This document shows positions 34,620-43,783 of a DNA stretch of 64,000 nucleotides, piece after piece (the first letter of the stretch is position 1; every line of letters starts with the position of its first letter). Source of the stretch: Candidatus Woesearchaeota archaeon (GTDB lineage Archaea; Nanobdellota; Nanobdellia; Woesearchaeales; JABIAG01); NCBI GenBank assembly GCA_018653365.1, contig JABIAG010000001.1, forward strand, positions 1 to 64,000, read 5' to 3'. The translations under genes and the position numbers were made by a program. The notes beneath the pieces are model-generated. The model was not told the DNA's origin, did not search any database, and saw only the letters and a program-made list of their open reading frames with translations.

Positions 34620-36528
34620 GGGACAAGTAACCATATTCATTATAATTGGACTTTTATTAGTTATCAGTATCGGATTATTGTTATACTTTGTTTTATCTTC
34701 TACTGGAGATGAAATAGACACCAGTTCATCATTACAAACACAAGATGTAGAGTTCATGATTGATAATTGCATTAAAAAAGTGGGTATGGACGGACTAAAT
34801 TTGCTTGGTCAGAATGGAAATTATATTGAAATCCCAAAACTTTTAGAAGTTAATGAAACGTCTTATTGGATATATAATTATGCTAATGTTATGCCCGTAT
34901 TAAACTCATCCATTGACGAATTTCAAATTTGGTTTGATGATGAATTTGAGAGTTGTGTAGATTATACTGGGTTTATAGAAAATAAAATAGATGTTGGAAA
35001 ACCAAAGTCAACAATACAATATGGGGCAGAAGATGTAATTATAACTTTGGATTATCCAATAAATATCACGCAGGGAGAAAAGTCAAAAAGAATAGATCGG
35101 TTTGAACACACCTTAAACGTTCGTTATAGAAGAATATATGAACGAGCAAGAGAAACAATAAACGCTCATTTTATACAATTTTTTGATTATAGGTATGCAT
35201 TAAAACTTGTAAGTCAAAGAGATTTTTATATTGCTTACGAGGCAAATGACGAGCACAATCTGATTTTTACAATATTCGATAATGAAAATCCTGAATTGGA
35301 AACAATTTACAAATTTAAATTTGCGACCAATTTAGAAAAAAGTAAGCTTAAAAGAACGGTAGATATTAGTGATGAAAGTTTAAATTTCATGATGCCGTAT
35401 ATATTAAAAAGTCCAGATAATCTCGCACAATTGTTTTTAAATAAAGGTGTAAGAATAAATCAAAATCAACTTTATGTGTGGCAAGAATATTTTACAAACG
35501 CATCAAGAATTGTAACTTCTCATGTAACATATACGATTAAAGGAGGGGTCAAACCTGGAGCAAAAACGCAGGAAGAAATAACTTGGACTTTAACCTATCC
35601 CATATATCATTTTGGACCTGATGGAACAGAGTTTGAAACACATAATGGTTCCATTTTTCCGCAAAGACTTGCTATAGGCTGGGATGATGAAAAAATACCA
35701 AATACGGGACCTATGGGAATTTTGTATAAAGGACCTAATTCAGATTATACTTGGATGCCATTACAAACTAAAGCAAACTATAATTTGAGTCTGGTTTATA
35801 CCGATATACCTGGGTTTTCAGAATATACTCCTCTGGATTGTAATAAACAAGCGTGTAAATCAGTATCCGTGACATCAAAAAATAAACCTGCCAAATCAAC
35901 AATGTGTGCAATTAGTGCAATTCTTAAATCTTTATTACCTATTTTAATTATTCTAGTTGTTATAATTTTGATTGTTGCTGCAATCACAACTACAATAGGT
36001 CTTGTTGTTGTTGCAATAAAAGCAATGTTTGCAGCACTAATTCCTGGTGGAGCAACAGCCGCAACAGTATCTGCAGCATTTGTTGAAGCTGCTTTTATGA
36101 GTACTTTAGCCGCAGGAGGAACTGCTGCAGCAACTGCGGCCAGTGTTGCTGCTAGCGCCGCAATTGCAACTGCGATAACTGTTGTTGTGGTTGCATCGGC
36201 ATCTCTTGCCATAACTGGGCTCGGTCCAGTTGCGTTGGATTATTTGGGTGCAGATGCATATGACTCCGGACATACAAGTGTTAGTTTTTTGCCTACTTGT
36301 GATCAAAAAGTATTGGTAACTTGTGCGGGAAGTAGTAAATTAGATAATGGTTATGGAACTATAACTGCTGAGAGTTTTGGTTCGGGAAGAATACCCAAAG
36401 GGGGTACGAAAGAATTTACTGTTTTAGCTGGAGAGCAAGTGACGCTCTCATCAGTTGCAGAAGAGTGTGATGAAGGAAGTACAACCTGTTATTCATGTAG
36501 TCATACTTGCACTGCATCATATAAATAA
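34609..36528 (+). CDS. Membrane-anchored surface protein with K-G-Q pilin-like N-terminus
   Basis: The 639-residue protein starts MKNKGQVTIFIIIGLLLVIS, a K-G-Q motif before a long hydrophobic helix as in archaeal class III signal peptides. A mostly hydrophilic domain with CIKKVGMDGLNLLGQNGNY follows. Residues about 430-540 form a very Ala/Val/Ile-rich, helical hydrophobic region containing GGATAATVSAAF, then a Cys-containing C-terminus. It is a paralogue of the protein at 58145: both have C-x(8)-L-x-L-L-G-Q-x-G after the N-terminal helix. It may be a surface-complex or pilus-related subunit; function unknown. Confidence 0.7.
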   Translation: MKNKGQVTIFIIIGLLLVISIGLLLYFVLSSTGDEIDTSSSLQTQDVEFMIDNCIKKVGMDGLNLLGQNGNYIEIPKLLEVNETSYWIYNYANVMPVLNSSIDEFQIWFDDEFESCVDYTGFIENKIDVGKPKSTIQYGAEDVIITLDYPINITQGEKSKRIDRFEHTLNVRYRRIYERARETINAHFIQFFDYRYALKLVSQRDFYIAYEANDEHNLIFTIFDNENPELETIYKFKFATNLEKSKLKRTVDISDESLNFMMPYILKSPDNLAQLFLNKGVRINQNQLYVWQEYFTNASRIVTSHVTYTIKGGVKPGAKTQEEITWTLTYPIYHFGPDGTEFETHNGSIFPQRLAIGWDDEKIPNTGPMGILYKGPNSDYTWMPLQTKANYNLSLVYTDIPGFSEYTPLDCNKQACKSVSVTSKNKPAKSTMCAISAILKSLLPILIILVVIILIVAAITTTIGLVVVAIKAMFAALIPGGATAATVSAAFVEAAFMSTLAAGGTAAATAASVAASAAIATAITVVVVASASLAITGLGPVALDYLGADAYDSGHTSVSFLPTCDQKVLVTCAGSSKLDNGYGTITAESFGSGRIPKGGTKEFTVLAGEQVTLSSVAEECDEGSTTCYSCSHTCTASYK

Positions 36529-36537
36529 AAACGAAAA

Positions 36538-39500
36538 ATGAAAAACAAATTATTAATTAGTCTGACAATTGTAACTCTTTTGTTAGTGTCAGCATCAATA
36601 ACTTTGAATAAAGGAGAGACTAAAATTACAGGATATGCAGTGAACTTTGGACAAGGATGTTGTGAACTAACTTGTACAGAAACAGATTCTGCAGATTGTC
36701 CAGCAAATTTGTTTAGTCTTGGAGAAAGTTGTTTTAATTTAGAAGAATGCAATTTGGGATGTTGTATAGATGGGGAAGGCTATTGTTATACAAACTATTT
36801 GCGAAGTTCATGTGAAAGAGAAGATAATGTTTTTGTAAGGGGAAGGGAATGTTCAGAATATAAAGAATGTCTTGTAGCGCCCCCTTTTCCCGCAGATCAG
36901 ACAGGGTATATGTTTACAAATAAAGACGGAGTTTTGGGTTCAGTTATGAATCCGTATGCTGGAAATGTGGGAACAAAATTTGAAATCGCAGTAACAACAT
37001 TAAGTAAAGAAGCAAGTGTAAAAGTCAATATAAGTTCTACAACTTACCAGGTAGTTTTGGAGTTAGCAGATGACGGAATTTTACCTGACTTGTTTGTAAA
37101 TGATGAAGAATATAGGGTTGAGTGGGATTCAAGAGATCATCCTTCTGTGTGGCAAATAACTCCTGTTAAAATACAACCTATTCTAGATGGGAAAGAAAAA
37201 GGATTGGAAGAATTATTGTTTTTAACCCCCAATGACTGTGCACCCTCAATGCCAACCTGGGATTTAACGGCGAATAGAACTAATATACTGTTTGCGAGAA
37301 AATCAAATTTAGATTATTTAGATACACAACAAAGAGGAATAGGCCTGTGGCATCAATTATTAAATGATTTATATGAAGTGCAAGAAAATTATGAATTGTA
37401 TCACTTGGAAAATACCCGAGAAAACACTATAAATATTGCTTCGGATTGTGCAATAGGGTTGGGAGAAAACGACTTAATAATTTTATTTGATTTTGATGAA
37501 CCTTTTTGTAGACAAGAAGGAAAAATGGTTGTAGCCAGTAACGCAATCATACCAAAGGCAGGAATGACAATAACAAATGCGAACTTTACTAAAAACTTCT
37601 GCGACTATGTACACTCACCAATACAAGACCTTGAAGACTTTATAACAAGCTTTCAAAATCCCATAATAGAAATACTTGATCCCCTAGAAAATGTAAGCAC
37701 AAATGAACCTACTCTGGATTTATCATTTAGGGTAACTGATAATCAAAGTGGAATGTTAAGATATAGTGTTTATCTTGGAAGTGATAATAACCAATTAGCC
37801 TGGGGCTATATGGTTGCTAATACTACTGTAACAAGAACTGTGAACTTACAAGATGGATTACATAAGTTATACGTAATGGTTCAAGATCTGGATATGAATG
37901 TCATTGGAGAACAAAGAATATTAAACGTAAGTGTAAATAATTTTACGTTACAATCAAATCTTGAACCTGAAATGATCTCGTTAAAAACGTTTACAATGGA
38001 GCTAAACGTAACTCATGATACTCAAGAAAACATAACTGCACTAATTTTTGATGGATGGAACCCAGTAATGATTGGAAATTTAACAGTAAACGAAACAAAA
38101 ATAGCAACATTTAATCTAACCCCTGGAGAACATGAAATTTGGGCAGCAGCATATGACAAAAATGGAAGAAAAGCAACAACACCCGTTTCAGATGTAACTG
38201 TATTTGGGGTGCCTGATGATGCAACTTCACCATCACAAAGACTAAGTTTACAGATTGCAGCAATAGACAGCATAGGGGGAATAAATTACACTTCAGAAAC
38301 AATAAACTATCAAATGTTCATAACAGAAAACCCCCAAACAATAACTCTTGATAAATGTGGCTTGGATGAAGATACTGGAGAGGGAGATACAAACCCTGCA
38401 GAAACAATAGATGAGTATTGTTTAAACGAAATAAGAATCAATCAAAATACAATAGAACTAGACTTTTACTACAGTCATGGTGGAGAAAGTTATATACAAG
38501 CCATACAAGTAAACGGAACGTTAGAAGGAACTAATTTTAGTGAAGAAAAGATTATAGCAACTATAAAACCTGATGGAGAAGAAGTTGGTGATGTAACAAT
38601 AACAACCGGTAGTTCAGGACTGACCGCATTAACCGGAGCATTCTTATGGTTTGATGATGAAGAAGAAAGATTTAGTCCAACAGTAGCAGCACCATCTTGG
38701 GTAGATGATGAAAATGTGGCAGGTTATACTGGCGGGCCAGAACCTGATGAAGAGGGATGTATCGAAGGACCTGACGGAAAAAGACATTGTCCAATAGATG
38801 ATGCCGGTTTTTACGAACCAATGTTATTATGTAGTGAAGGTCAAGACCAAGGAATTATGTTTAGGCCAATACAATGTATTGATTCATTCACAACAGACAT
38901 ACAAATAGATAATGGATTAAAAACCAAAGAAGAAACAGGGTACAAATATCAATTAAATTATGAAGTATTTTCTTGTAATGAAGACATTTTTGTCGATATA
39001 CGTCTAAAAAATTGTGTAATAGAGGGAGTGCCAGGAACACAAGAAGAAGAATTATTCTCTACAACTTTGGATGTGGCATATAAAGTAACCTCAACCGAGG
39101 AATACGAAAGTCAATTAAACTGTGCAGAATTCTGTATATTTGTATCCGACGAAACAGTAGCAGATGTTCCGAGATGTATTCCTTTTGAAATACCTCAATG
39201 TAGTGATGGAATAGATAATGAAAATCCAGGAGATGGACTAACTGACATGGATGATCCTGGCTGTTCAGAACCAAATGACAATGATGAGGGGGACGGAACA
39301 AGTGAGTGTCAAGATACAGACGACAATGATAGAGATGGATTAGTAGATGAAGATGATCCAGGATGTCACGAAGAAGGAAAATTAAGCAAACCCTACAAAC
39401 CAACTCATAATAATGAAGCAGGCGCAACAACACAGTGTCAGGATGGAGCAGATAATGATGGGGATAAAGTGTGTGATTATGCTGGCTGTACAATTGGAGG

Positions 39501-40041
39501 GACATTAATGCCGCCAGATCCAGGATGTAGTTCACCAAGCGATGATAGAGAGAACGATGGAACAACAGAATGTCAAGATGGAATAGATAACGATTTTGAT
39601 GGTAGATGCGATAATGGATGTACCATAGCAGGATTCACACTTCCACCAGATCATGGCTGTTTTTTAGACCTAAGCTGTTACCCTTCATGTTATGATCAAA
39701 CAATAGATGATGAAAATAGACAGGTTCCAGTATGTTATTTGCTTGATGATAATACAATAGAATTAAATGCCAACATATATGGAACTGGGTCAGAATTCAG
39801 ATACGTGCTAGACTATACCATACATGCCTGTAGGGCGAGAATGGTATACAATGTATACTTGACTACCCTTGATGGAAGTTCAACTTACAATGTAATTGGA
39901 GATGCAGGTGGGACATTAATAAAAGACCAAAGCGAAATAATAACAGATTATGAAATAACTCTCCCAGACCAATACGACAAATTATGTGTATGGACTGCAG
40001 GGGAAGGAACACAATGTACAGGGATACAGGCAGGAATGTAA
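36538..40041 (+). CDS. Large secreted Cys-rich protein with calcium-type DxDxDG repeats
   Basis: The 1167-residue protein has a Sec-type N-terminus (ISLTIVTLLLVSASITL) followed by ETKITGYAV, a pattern I associate with surface proteins of Woesearchaeota-like genomes. A Cys-rich segment (residues about 40-110) and Ig-like modules follow (NPIIEILDPLENVSTNEPTL). Near 39196-39675 there are four repeats of the type C-x-D-G-x-D-N-D-x-D-G-x-x-D, several continuing to D-P-G-C, for example CQDGIDNDFDGRCD. The acidic ladders probably bind calcium and the cysteines pair up. It lies 9 bases after the previous gene in one operon. Probably an adhesive or structural surface protein. Confidence 0.75.
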   Translation: MKNKLLISLTIVTLLLVSASITLNKGETKITGYAVNFGQGCCELTCTETDSADCPANLFSLGESCFNLEECNLGCCIDGEGYCYTNYLRSSCEREDNVFVRGRECSEYKECLVAPPFPADQTGYMFTNKDGVLGSVMNPYAGNVGTKFEIAVTTLSKEASVKVNISSTTYQVVLELADDGILPDLFVNDEEYRVEWDSRDHPSVWQITPVKIQPILDGKEKGLEELLFLTPNDCAPSMPTWDLTANRTNILFARKSNLDYLDTQQRGIGLWHQLLNDLYEVQENYELYHLENTRENTINIASDCAIGLGENDLIILFDFDEPFCRQEGKMVVASNAIIPKAGMTITNANFTKNFCDYVHSPIQDLEDFITSFQNPIIEILDPLENVSTNEPTLDLSFRVTDNQSGMLRYSVYLGSDNNQLAWGYMVANTTVTRTVNLQDGLHKLYVMVQDLDMNVIGEQRILNVSVNNFTLQSNLEPEMISLKTFTMELNVTHDTQENITALIFDGWNPVMIGNLTVNETKIATFNLTPGEHEIWAAAYDKNGRKATTPVSDVTVFGVPDDATSPSQRLSLQIAAIDSIGGINYTSETINYQMFITENPQTITLDKCGLDEDTGEGDTNPAETIDEYCLNEIRINQNTIELDFYYSHGGESYIQAIQVNGTLEGTNFSEEKIIATIKPDGEEVGDVTITTGSSGLTALTGAFLWFDDEEERFSPTVAAPSWVDDENVAGYTGGPEPDEEGCIEGPDGKRHCPIDDAGFYEPMLLCSEGQDQGIMFRPIQCIDSFTTDIQIDNGLKTKEETGYKYQLNYEVFSCNEDIFVDIRLKNCVIEGVPGTQEEELFSTTLDVAYKVTSTEEYESQLNCAEFCIFVSDETVADVPRCIPFEIPQCSDGIDNENPGDGLTDMDDPGCSEPNDNDEGDGTSECQDTDDNDRDGLVDEDDPGCHEEGKLSKPYKPTHNNEAGATTQCQDGADNDGDKVCDYAGCTIGGTLMPPDPGCSSPSDDRENDGTTECQDGIDNDFDGRCDNGCTIAGFTLPPDHGCFLDLSCYPSCYDQTIDDENRQVPVCYLLDDNTIELNANIYGTGSEFRYVLDYTIHACRARMVYNVYLTTLDGSSTYNVIGDAGGTLIKDQSEIITDYEITLPDQYDKLCVWTAGEGTQCTGIQAGM

Positions 40042-40042
40042 A

Positions 40043-40747
40043 ATGAACTACTTAAAAGAAGAACTAAGACATTTTATCAACGCATTTAAGTTCAAAAAAC
40101 ACCATCTTTTGGGCTTAATATATGACATAATCTTATTAGTAATTTTTGTTATCGCAGGATATGTATTCTTAAAAGTAATACTCAACTTGGCATTTGCACA
40201 AGACCCCATTATTGGGTTGATGGAATTCATAAATGAGGGCACCAGAGTTTATACTTCATTTATAATTGGCATAATCCTGTTTTTTTTTATTATTATAGGA
40301 ATTTATTCATTATTCAAATTTTTAGTTTGGAACAATTTGCTAAACGAAAGTTTTCATCGATCAGGTTTTGCTAAATATTATTTCACTAACCTGTTAATGT
40401 TTTTTATTTTACTAACCTTACAGGTATTTTTTGCAATAAAAATGGGCTTTAAAGGATTAGTATTGGCTGTTATCTTAGGAATAATCGCCACACACTTTAA
40501 TTTTTTATTCAAACTTCATTTTATAAAACATAAAAGCGTTAAAAAAGCACTAGCAATAACAACAAAAAAAGGACTTAAAGTTCATGAATTCGTATTCGTT
40601 TACGTTGTAATCGCAGTTTTAGTTTACTTGTACTTATTTGTGTATGCAATACTAAACAGTTTTATACTGTTTCTAATAACCCCTGTATTACTTGTACTCA
40701 TGATATTTTGGTTAAGACACTATTTCAGACAGAGGCACGAATTTTAA
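40043..40747 (+). CDS. Polytopic membrane protein, about six helices
   Basis: The 234-residue protein alternates long hydrophobic helices (YDIILLVIFVIAGYVFLKVI, SFIIGIILFFFIIIGIYSLF and others) with short basic loops. No catalytic motif or recognised signature is visible. I chose ATG 40043 (MNYLKEEL), one base after the previous stop; the longer reading overlaps that gene by 56 bases. It lies one base before rnp3. Confidence 0.65.
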   Translation: MNYLKEELRHFINAFKFKKHHLLGLIYDIILLVIFVIAGYVFLKVILNLAFAQDPIIGLMEFINEGTRVYTSFIIGIILFFFIIIGIYSLFKFLVWNNLLNESFHRSGFAKYYFTNLLMFFILLTLQVFFAIKMGFKGLVLAVILGIIATHFNFLFKLHFIKHKSVKKALAITTKKGLKVHEFVFVYVVIAVLVYLYLFVYAILNSFILFLITPVLLVLMIFWLRHYFRQRHEF

Positions 40748-40748
40748 A

Positions 40749-41261
40749 ATGGACATAGCATTCCCAAAAAATAACGAAAAAGAATTCCTAAAAAGAACCA
40801 AAGAATTAGGAAAAGAAACTAGATTCATCTACCCATTCAAAAAAAAGTTTAAAAGTACACACAAATACGGATTTTTATCAGATAAAAAAGTAGCACCATA
40901 TTCAGTTTATTTATCAAAACAAAATGATCGAGCAGTATTTGAAAAAGGTGTTGATCTAATTTATGGATTAGAACTTAGCAAAAGAGCAGACTTTATATTT
41001 CATAGAAATTCAGGAATGAACCAGGTATTAGCAAAGATCGCACAAGTAAAAGGAATTACTATTGGTTTTTCTTTTAGTGATTTCATGAAAGCAAAAAATA
41101 AAGCTAGACTCTTAGGGAGAATGCAACAAAACTATCGATTATGCAAAAAATACGGTGTTAAAACACTAATAGCAAGCTTCGCACACACCCCTGAAGAATT
41201 ACAAGATAAAACTACCTTAAAATCATTTAAACAGATCCTAGAAAAAAGGAAATTATTCTAA
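40749..41261 (+). CDS. rnp3: RNase P protein subunit p30 (Rpp30/Rnp3)
   Basis: The 170-residue protein fits archaeal RNase P p30, a TIM-barrel-like subunit that with Pop5 activates the catalytic RNA in tRNA 5' maturation. It begins MDIAFP and has the family's ADFIFHRNSGMNQVLAKIA and GFSFSDFMKAKNKARLLGRM segments, then a C-terminal strand-helix KTLIASFAHTPEEL. It is short by family standards (usually about 210-240 residues). It lies at the end of the surface-protein operon, an unexpected place for a core gene, and overlaps the convergent peptidase gene by 35 bases. Confidence 0.8.
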   Translation: MDIAFPKNNEKEFLKRTKELGKETRFIYPFKKKFKSTHKYGFLSDKKVAPYSVYLSKQNDRAVFEKGVDLIYGLELSKRADFIFHRNSGMNQVLAKIAQVKGITIGFSFSDFMKAKNKARLLGRMQQNYRLCKKYGVKTLIASFAHTPEELQDKTTLKSFKQILEKRKLF

Positions 41262-42273
41262 TAACAAAATTACCCCCAAAAATCAGGGTTAACAACACCC
41301 CAACAAACAAATAAAATGCAAAATGAGTGGTTCCAACAATTTCTACCTGATCAAAATCTCTTTTAGCAGATTGGATCTTGTTAACTTCTTCATCATTTAA
41401 CCCTTCTGCATTAGGAGAAACAAGTTTCTTACCAATATTACCCAGACTACACTTATCCTCTTTCCAAATAACATTTGTGGCAAGAATCATGCCTGTTTTT
41501 AACTTACTAACTTTAATTTTTGTAATAAAATCATTATTAGTTATGGTAATTAACATGATTCTAGTAACTTGAAACAAAACAAACAAAATTAGGGTTTGAA
41601 TTAAAAAACTCAGGGAAAAAATGTTAGAAAAAATAGCACGAATAACAACAAAAATTAGGGCAATATAAAAATAACTCTTTTCTAAGTAATTCTTCAAAAT
41701 AAATATAATGATTAAAACTAAAGCATAACGTAAAAGCTCATGACTAATAAAAAAGAAAACAAAAGAAACAAACCAATAAACACCTATAACAGAAACCAAA
41801 ATCGAGATTACACTCAAAAAAGAAAATTCTTTTTTAATTAACGGCAAACTTTTCTTTAGATTAGTTTTGGTTAAACTTTTAATAAATAAAACAACCCCTA
41901 GCGGGATAAACGTGTTAAACAATAAGGTAAATGCAGGAAAAAATTCAAATCCACCCACAGAATAAAACGATAAAGGAACTAAAAAAGCAAATGCAATAAA
42001 CAATTTGCCATCTCCAGCACTCCAAAAATTAAAATGCCATAAAAAGTACCCAACTAAAATCGAAATAACAATATTGACAATTATTGTAATTAGTTCAACA
42101 GAAACAAAAGTATTATTTAAAAAGCCATTAAAGAAAAAAACATAATAAACAAATAATGCATAAATAATTGCAGAAAAGGTCCATTTATTCCGAATTTTAC
42201 CAAATTTTAAATCTTCAAAACTAGTTAAAACTCCCAACAAAAATATTACTGGTAAAAGAAGATAATTTAACAT
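41227..42273 (-). CDS. A24-family prepilin peptidase (PibD/FlaK-like)
   Basis: The 348-residue polytopic aspartic protease carries both catalytic acids: Asp21 in SFEDLKFGKIRNK and Asp88 in WSAGDGKLFI, matching the D and GxGD motifs of archaeal preflagellin and prepilin peptidases. About eight hydrophobic helices are visible, with a C-terminal soluble segment (GMILATNVIWKEDKCSLG...) before the last helices. It cleaves class III signals of pilin-like proteins. It is the third gene of a minus-strand operon whose first two genes encode pilin-like proteins. Confidence 0.88.
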   Translation of the reverse strand: MLNYLLLPVIFLLGVLTSFEDLKFGKIRNKWTFSAIIYALFVYYVFFFNGFLNNTFVSVELITIIVNIVISILVGYFLWHFNFWSAGDGKLFIAFAFLVPLSFYSVGGFEFFPAFTLLFNTFIPLGVVLFIKSLTKTNLKKSLPLIKKEFSFLSVISILVSVIGVYWFVSFVFFFISHELLRYALVLIIIFILKNYLEKSYFYIALIFVVIRAIFSNIFSLSFLIQTLILFVLFQVTRIMLITITNNDFITKIKVSKLKTGMILATNVIWKEDKCSLGNIGKKLVSPNAEGLNDEEVNKIQSAKRDFDQVEIVGTTHFAFYLFVGVLLTLIFGGNFVIRIISFFLGSV

Positions 42274-42314
42274 AAGAATAAATAATAAATTAGTAGTTAT
42301 TAAATTTTATTAAG

Positions 42315-42752
42315 TTAACAACATACAATTGTTCCAGTACGACCACTAGCAGTAGCATACAACATAACTTTGTCAGACGGACAAGAAATATCACCATTCG
42401 AATTTGTTCCAAAACTTCGAGTAATTACTTCACATTTGTATTTGATCTGATTCCATAAATTAGCATAAGTACTGCAAGACTGGAGATTATTGTTAGACTC
42501 ATCAAACCCTCTTAAAACCCCTGTGTAACAAGAACCTAACCCTTGAATGTAATAAAATGATAAATCTGAAGAGGTATCCGAAAAGTCAATTCGACCATTA
42601 GAATCAGCATCTACCGAATCTAGATTAGAATCAACAAAATTAGCCAATCTTTGTTTAACAGGGCCTTCAGCAGAAATTAAAAAGCTTCCAATTAAAACTA
42701 CAAAAACTAACATAAACCAAAATGCAATTTTTCCCGTAATTATTATTTTCAT
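42315..42752 (-). CDS. Pilin-like or anchored small protein with EF-type calcium loop
   Basis: The 145-residue protein starts MKIIITGKIAFWFMLVFVVL, a short basic N-terminus and a single long hydrophobic helix, then a helical stretch, a perfect EF/dockerin loop DADSNGRIDFSD and a Cys-bounded segment CYTGVLRGFDESNNNLQSC. It ends in paired cysteines (IVCC). It is homologous to the proteins at 42761 and 56472. Given the adjacent prepilin peptidase it may be a minor pilin or pseudopilin, although a typical Glu at +5 is not evident; a plain signal anchor is the alternative. Confidence 0.7.
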   Translation of the reverse strand: MKIIITGKIAFWFMLVFVVLIGSFLISAEGPVKQRLANFVDSNLDSVDADSNGRIDFSDTSSDLSFYYIQGLGSCYTGVLRGFDESNNNLQSCSTYANLWNQIKYKCEVITRSFGTNSNGDISCPSDKVMLYATASGRTGTIVCC

Positions 42753-42760
42753 TTTAACAT

Positions 42761-43141
42761 TTATCTTTTCATTTCAATCCAACACTTATTTCTTGTGGTA
42801 GCAGCAACATATTCACACTCAAAATCAACATAAGTACAAATTGGATTACCTGAACTATCAAAACCAGTTAATAATTGGTTTTCTAAACAAAGACCTGGCA
42901 CGTTATCAATATTTGCCATTTGAACCTTAAATGCTTTTTCAGATTCATCAATAATCCCATTATTATCCGCGTCAACACTCATGAAATCAAAACTCGATTT
43001 AGTAACTTGACTTAAAGAATTATAAAAAGGGGGAGTAAGAGAGGAAGAAGAGAGCGAATTAAGAGCGATAAAACTAACTAAAATAACAAATAAAGCACAA
43101 AGGGTATATTTGGCCTTTTTCTCAATTATAATCTTAAGCAT
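42761..43141 (-). CDS. Pilin-like or anchored small protein with EF-type calcium loop
   Basis: The 126-residue protein starts MLKIIIEKKAKYTLCALFVI followed by the hydrophobic helix, then a Ser-rich stretch, a perfect calcium loop DADNNGIIDESE (acids or Asn at positions 1, 3, 5, 9 and 12) and CLENQLLTGFDSSGNPIC, a Cys-bounded motif shared with its paralogues. It is the first gene of the pilin-like/prepilin-peptidase operon; a TATA-like box at 43167-43174 lies about 27 bases upstream. It is 8 bases from the next gene. Confidence 0.7.
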   Translation of the reverse strand: MLKIIIEKKAKYTLCALFVILVSFIALNSLSSSSLTPPFYNSLSQVTKSSFDFMSVDADNNGIIDESEKAFKVQMANIDNVPGLCLENQLLTGFDSSGNPICTYVDFECEYVAATTRNKCWIEMKR

Positions 43142-43186
43142 GATTAAATTAATAAAACAATTACTATTTATATATTTCGGTGTGAA

Positions 43187-43200
43187 AACTTTTAAAAGTT
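43187..43200 (+). promoter_or_regulatory. Palindromic promoter element of the HXS operon
   Basis: AACTTTTAAAAGTT is a perfect 14-base palindrome whose TTTAAAAG core is 25-28 bases before the hxsD ATG at 43219. It can act as the TATA box and as a binding site for a symmetric regulator. The implied message is leaderless. Confidence 0.5.
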
Positions 43201-43218
43201 ATAGACCACAAACAAAAA

Positions 43219-43590
43219 ATGCAAAATATCAAAATAAAAAACGGAATTGTAAAAATTAAGGTAAATACCTCAATTTATCCTCTAGAAACCATTTATTCCG
43301 CACTCTATGTTTTCTTAGATAGGGCATATGTGTTATTAGATGGAAATCCTAAAAAAAACGTAATAGTAAATTTAAAACCCAAATGTGACGAAGATTTGAA
43401 TATAATCGGACAAGAGTTCAACAATGAACTGATAAACTATGCTAGTTACAAAGAAATCTCCGAAAGAAACAAAGAGGTTAAAAAAATACTTTTAAGCAGA
43501 GCACTGTTAACAAATAACCCTCAAAGTGTACAAAAACAACTATTAGAAGAAGACGAAGAGGTAAAAATCCCCTGGGAAGATGATCAGTAA
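43219..43590 (+). CDS. hxsD: His-Xaa-Ser system protein HxsD
   Basis: The 123-residue protein matches the HxsD family, defined in bacteria by its place beside HxsB/HxsC radical SAM maturases. The N-terminal half has STSIYPLETIYSALYVFLDR and AYVLLDGNPKKNVIV. The C-terminal half has FNNELINYASYKEISERN followed by KEVKKILLSRAL, the region corresponding to the family's conserved N-x-L-L-N-Y...R-E helix. It is probably a partner or leader-binding protein rather than an enzyme. It heads a four-gene operon and overlaps the next gene by 11 bases. Confidence 0.85.
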   Translation: MQNIKIKNGIVKIKVNTSIYPLETIYSALYVFLDRAYVLLDGNPKKNVIVNLKPKCDEDLNIIGQEFNNELINYASYKEISERNKEVKKILLSRALLTNNPQSVQKQLLEEDEEVKIPWEDDQ

Positions 43591-43783
43591 AACAAGAAAA
43601 GGATACAGAATAAAATTCAATAAAGAGTTTTATTCAGAAAACACACTAAAAAAAGCACTGGATGATTTTAAAGAGGTATTAACAGGTACTGTTAAAAACA
43701 ACATGATGATGATAAATTTGAAGGTTTCTGATGAAATCATCCCGTATGAGTTCTGCAACTATGTTTTCAGCTTAACAAAATGA
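43580..43783 (+). CDS. Short HxsD-like protein
   Basis: The 67-residue protein looks like a reduced HxsD: GYRIKFNKEFYSENTLKKAL resembles the first strand-helix of HxsD, IINLK-type strands follow, and it ends with EFCNYVFSLTK, echoing the N-x-L-x-N-Y motif. It overlaps hxsD by 11 bases and hxsB by 4 (ATGA). It may serve as a second peptide-recognition element, like small PqqD-type proteins in other peptide-modifying systems. Homology to HxsD is my reading of pattern, not an alignment score. Confidence 0.65.
   Translation: MISKTRKGYRIKFNKEFYSENTLKKALDDFKEVLTGTVKNNMMMINLKVSDEIIPYEFCNYVFSLTK

Noticed and set aside
35796-36212. Minus-strand open frame opposite the Ala-rich membrane region
   Set aside because: It mirrors the GC-richer Ala codons of the plus-strand gene and has no start signals.
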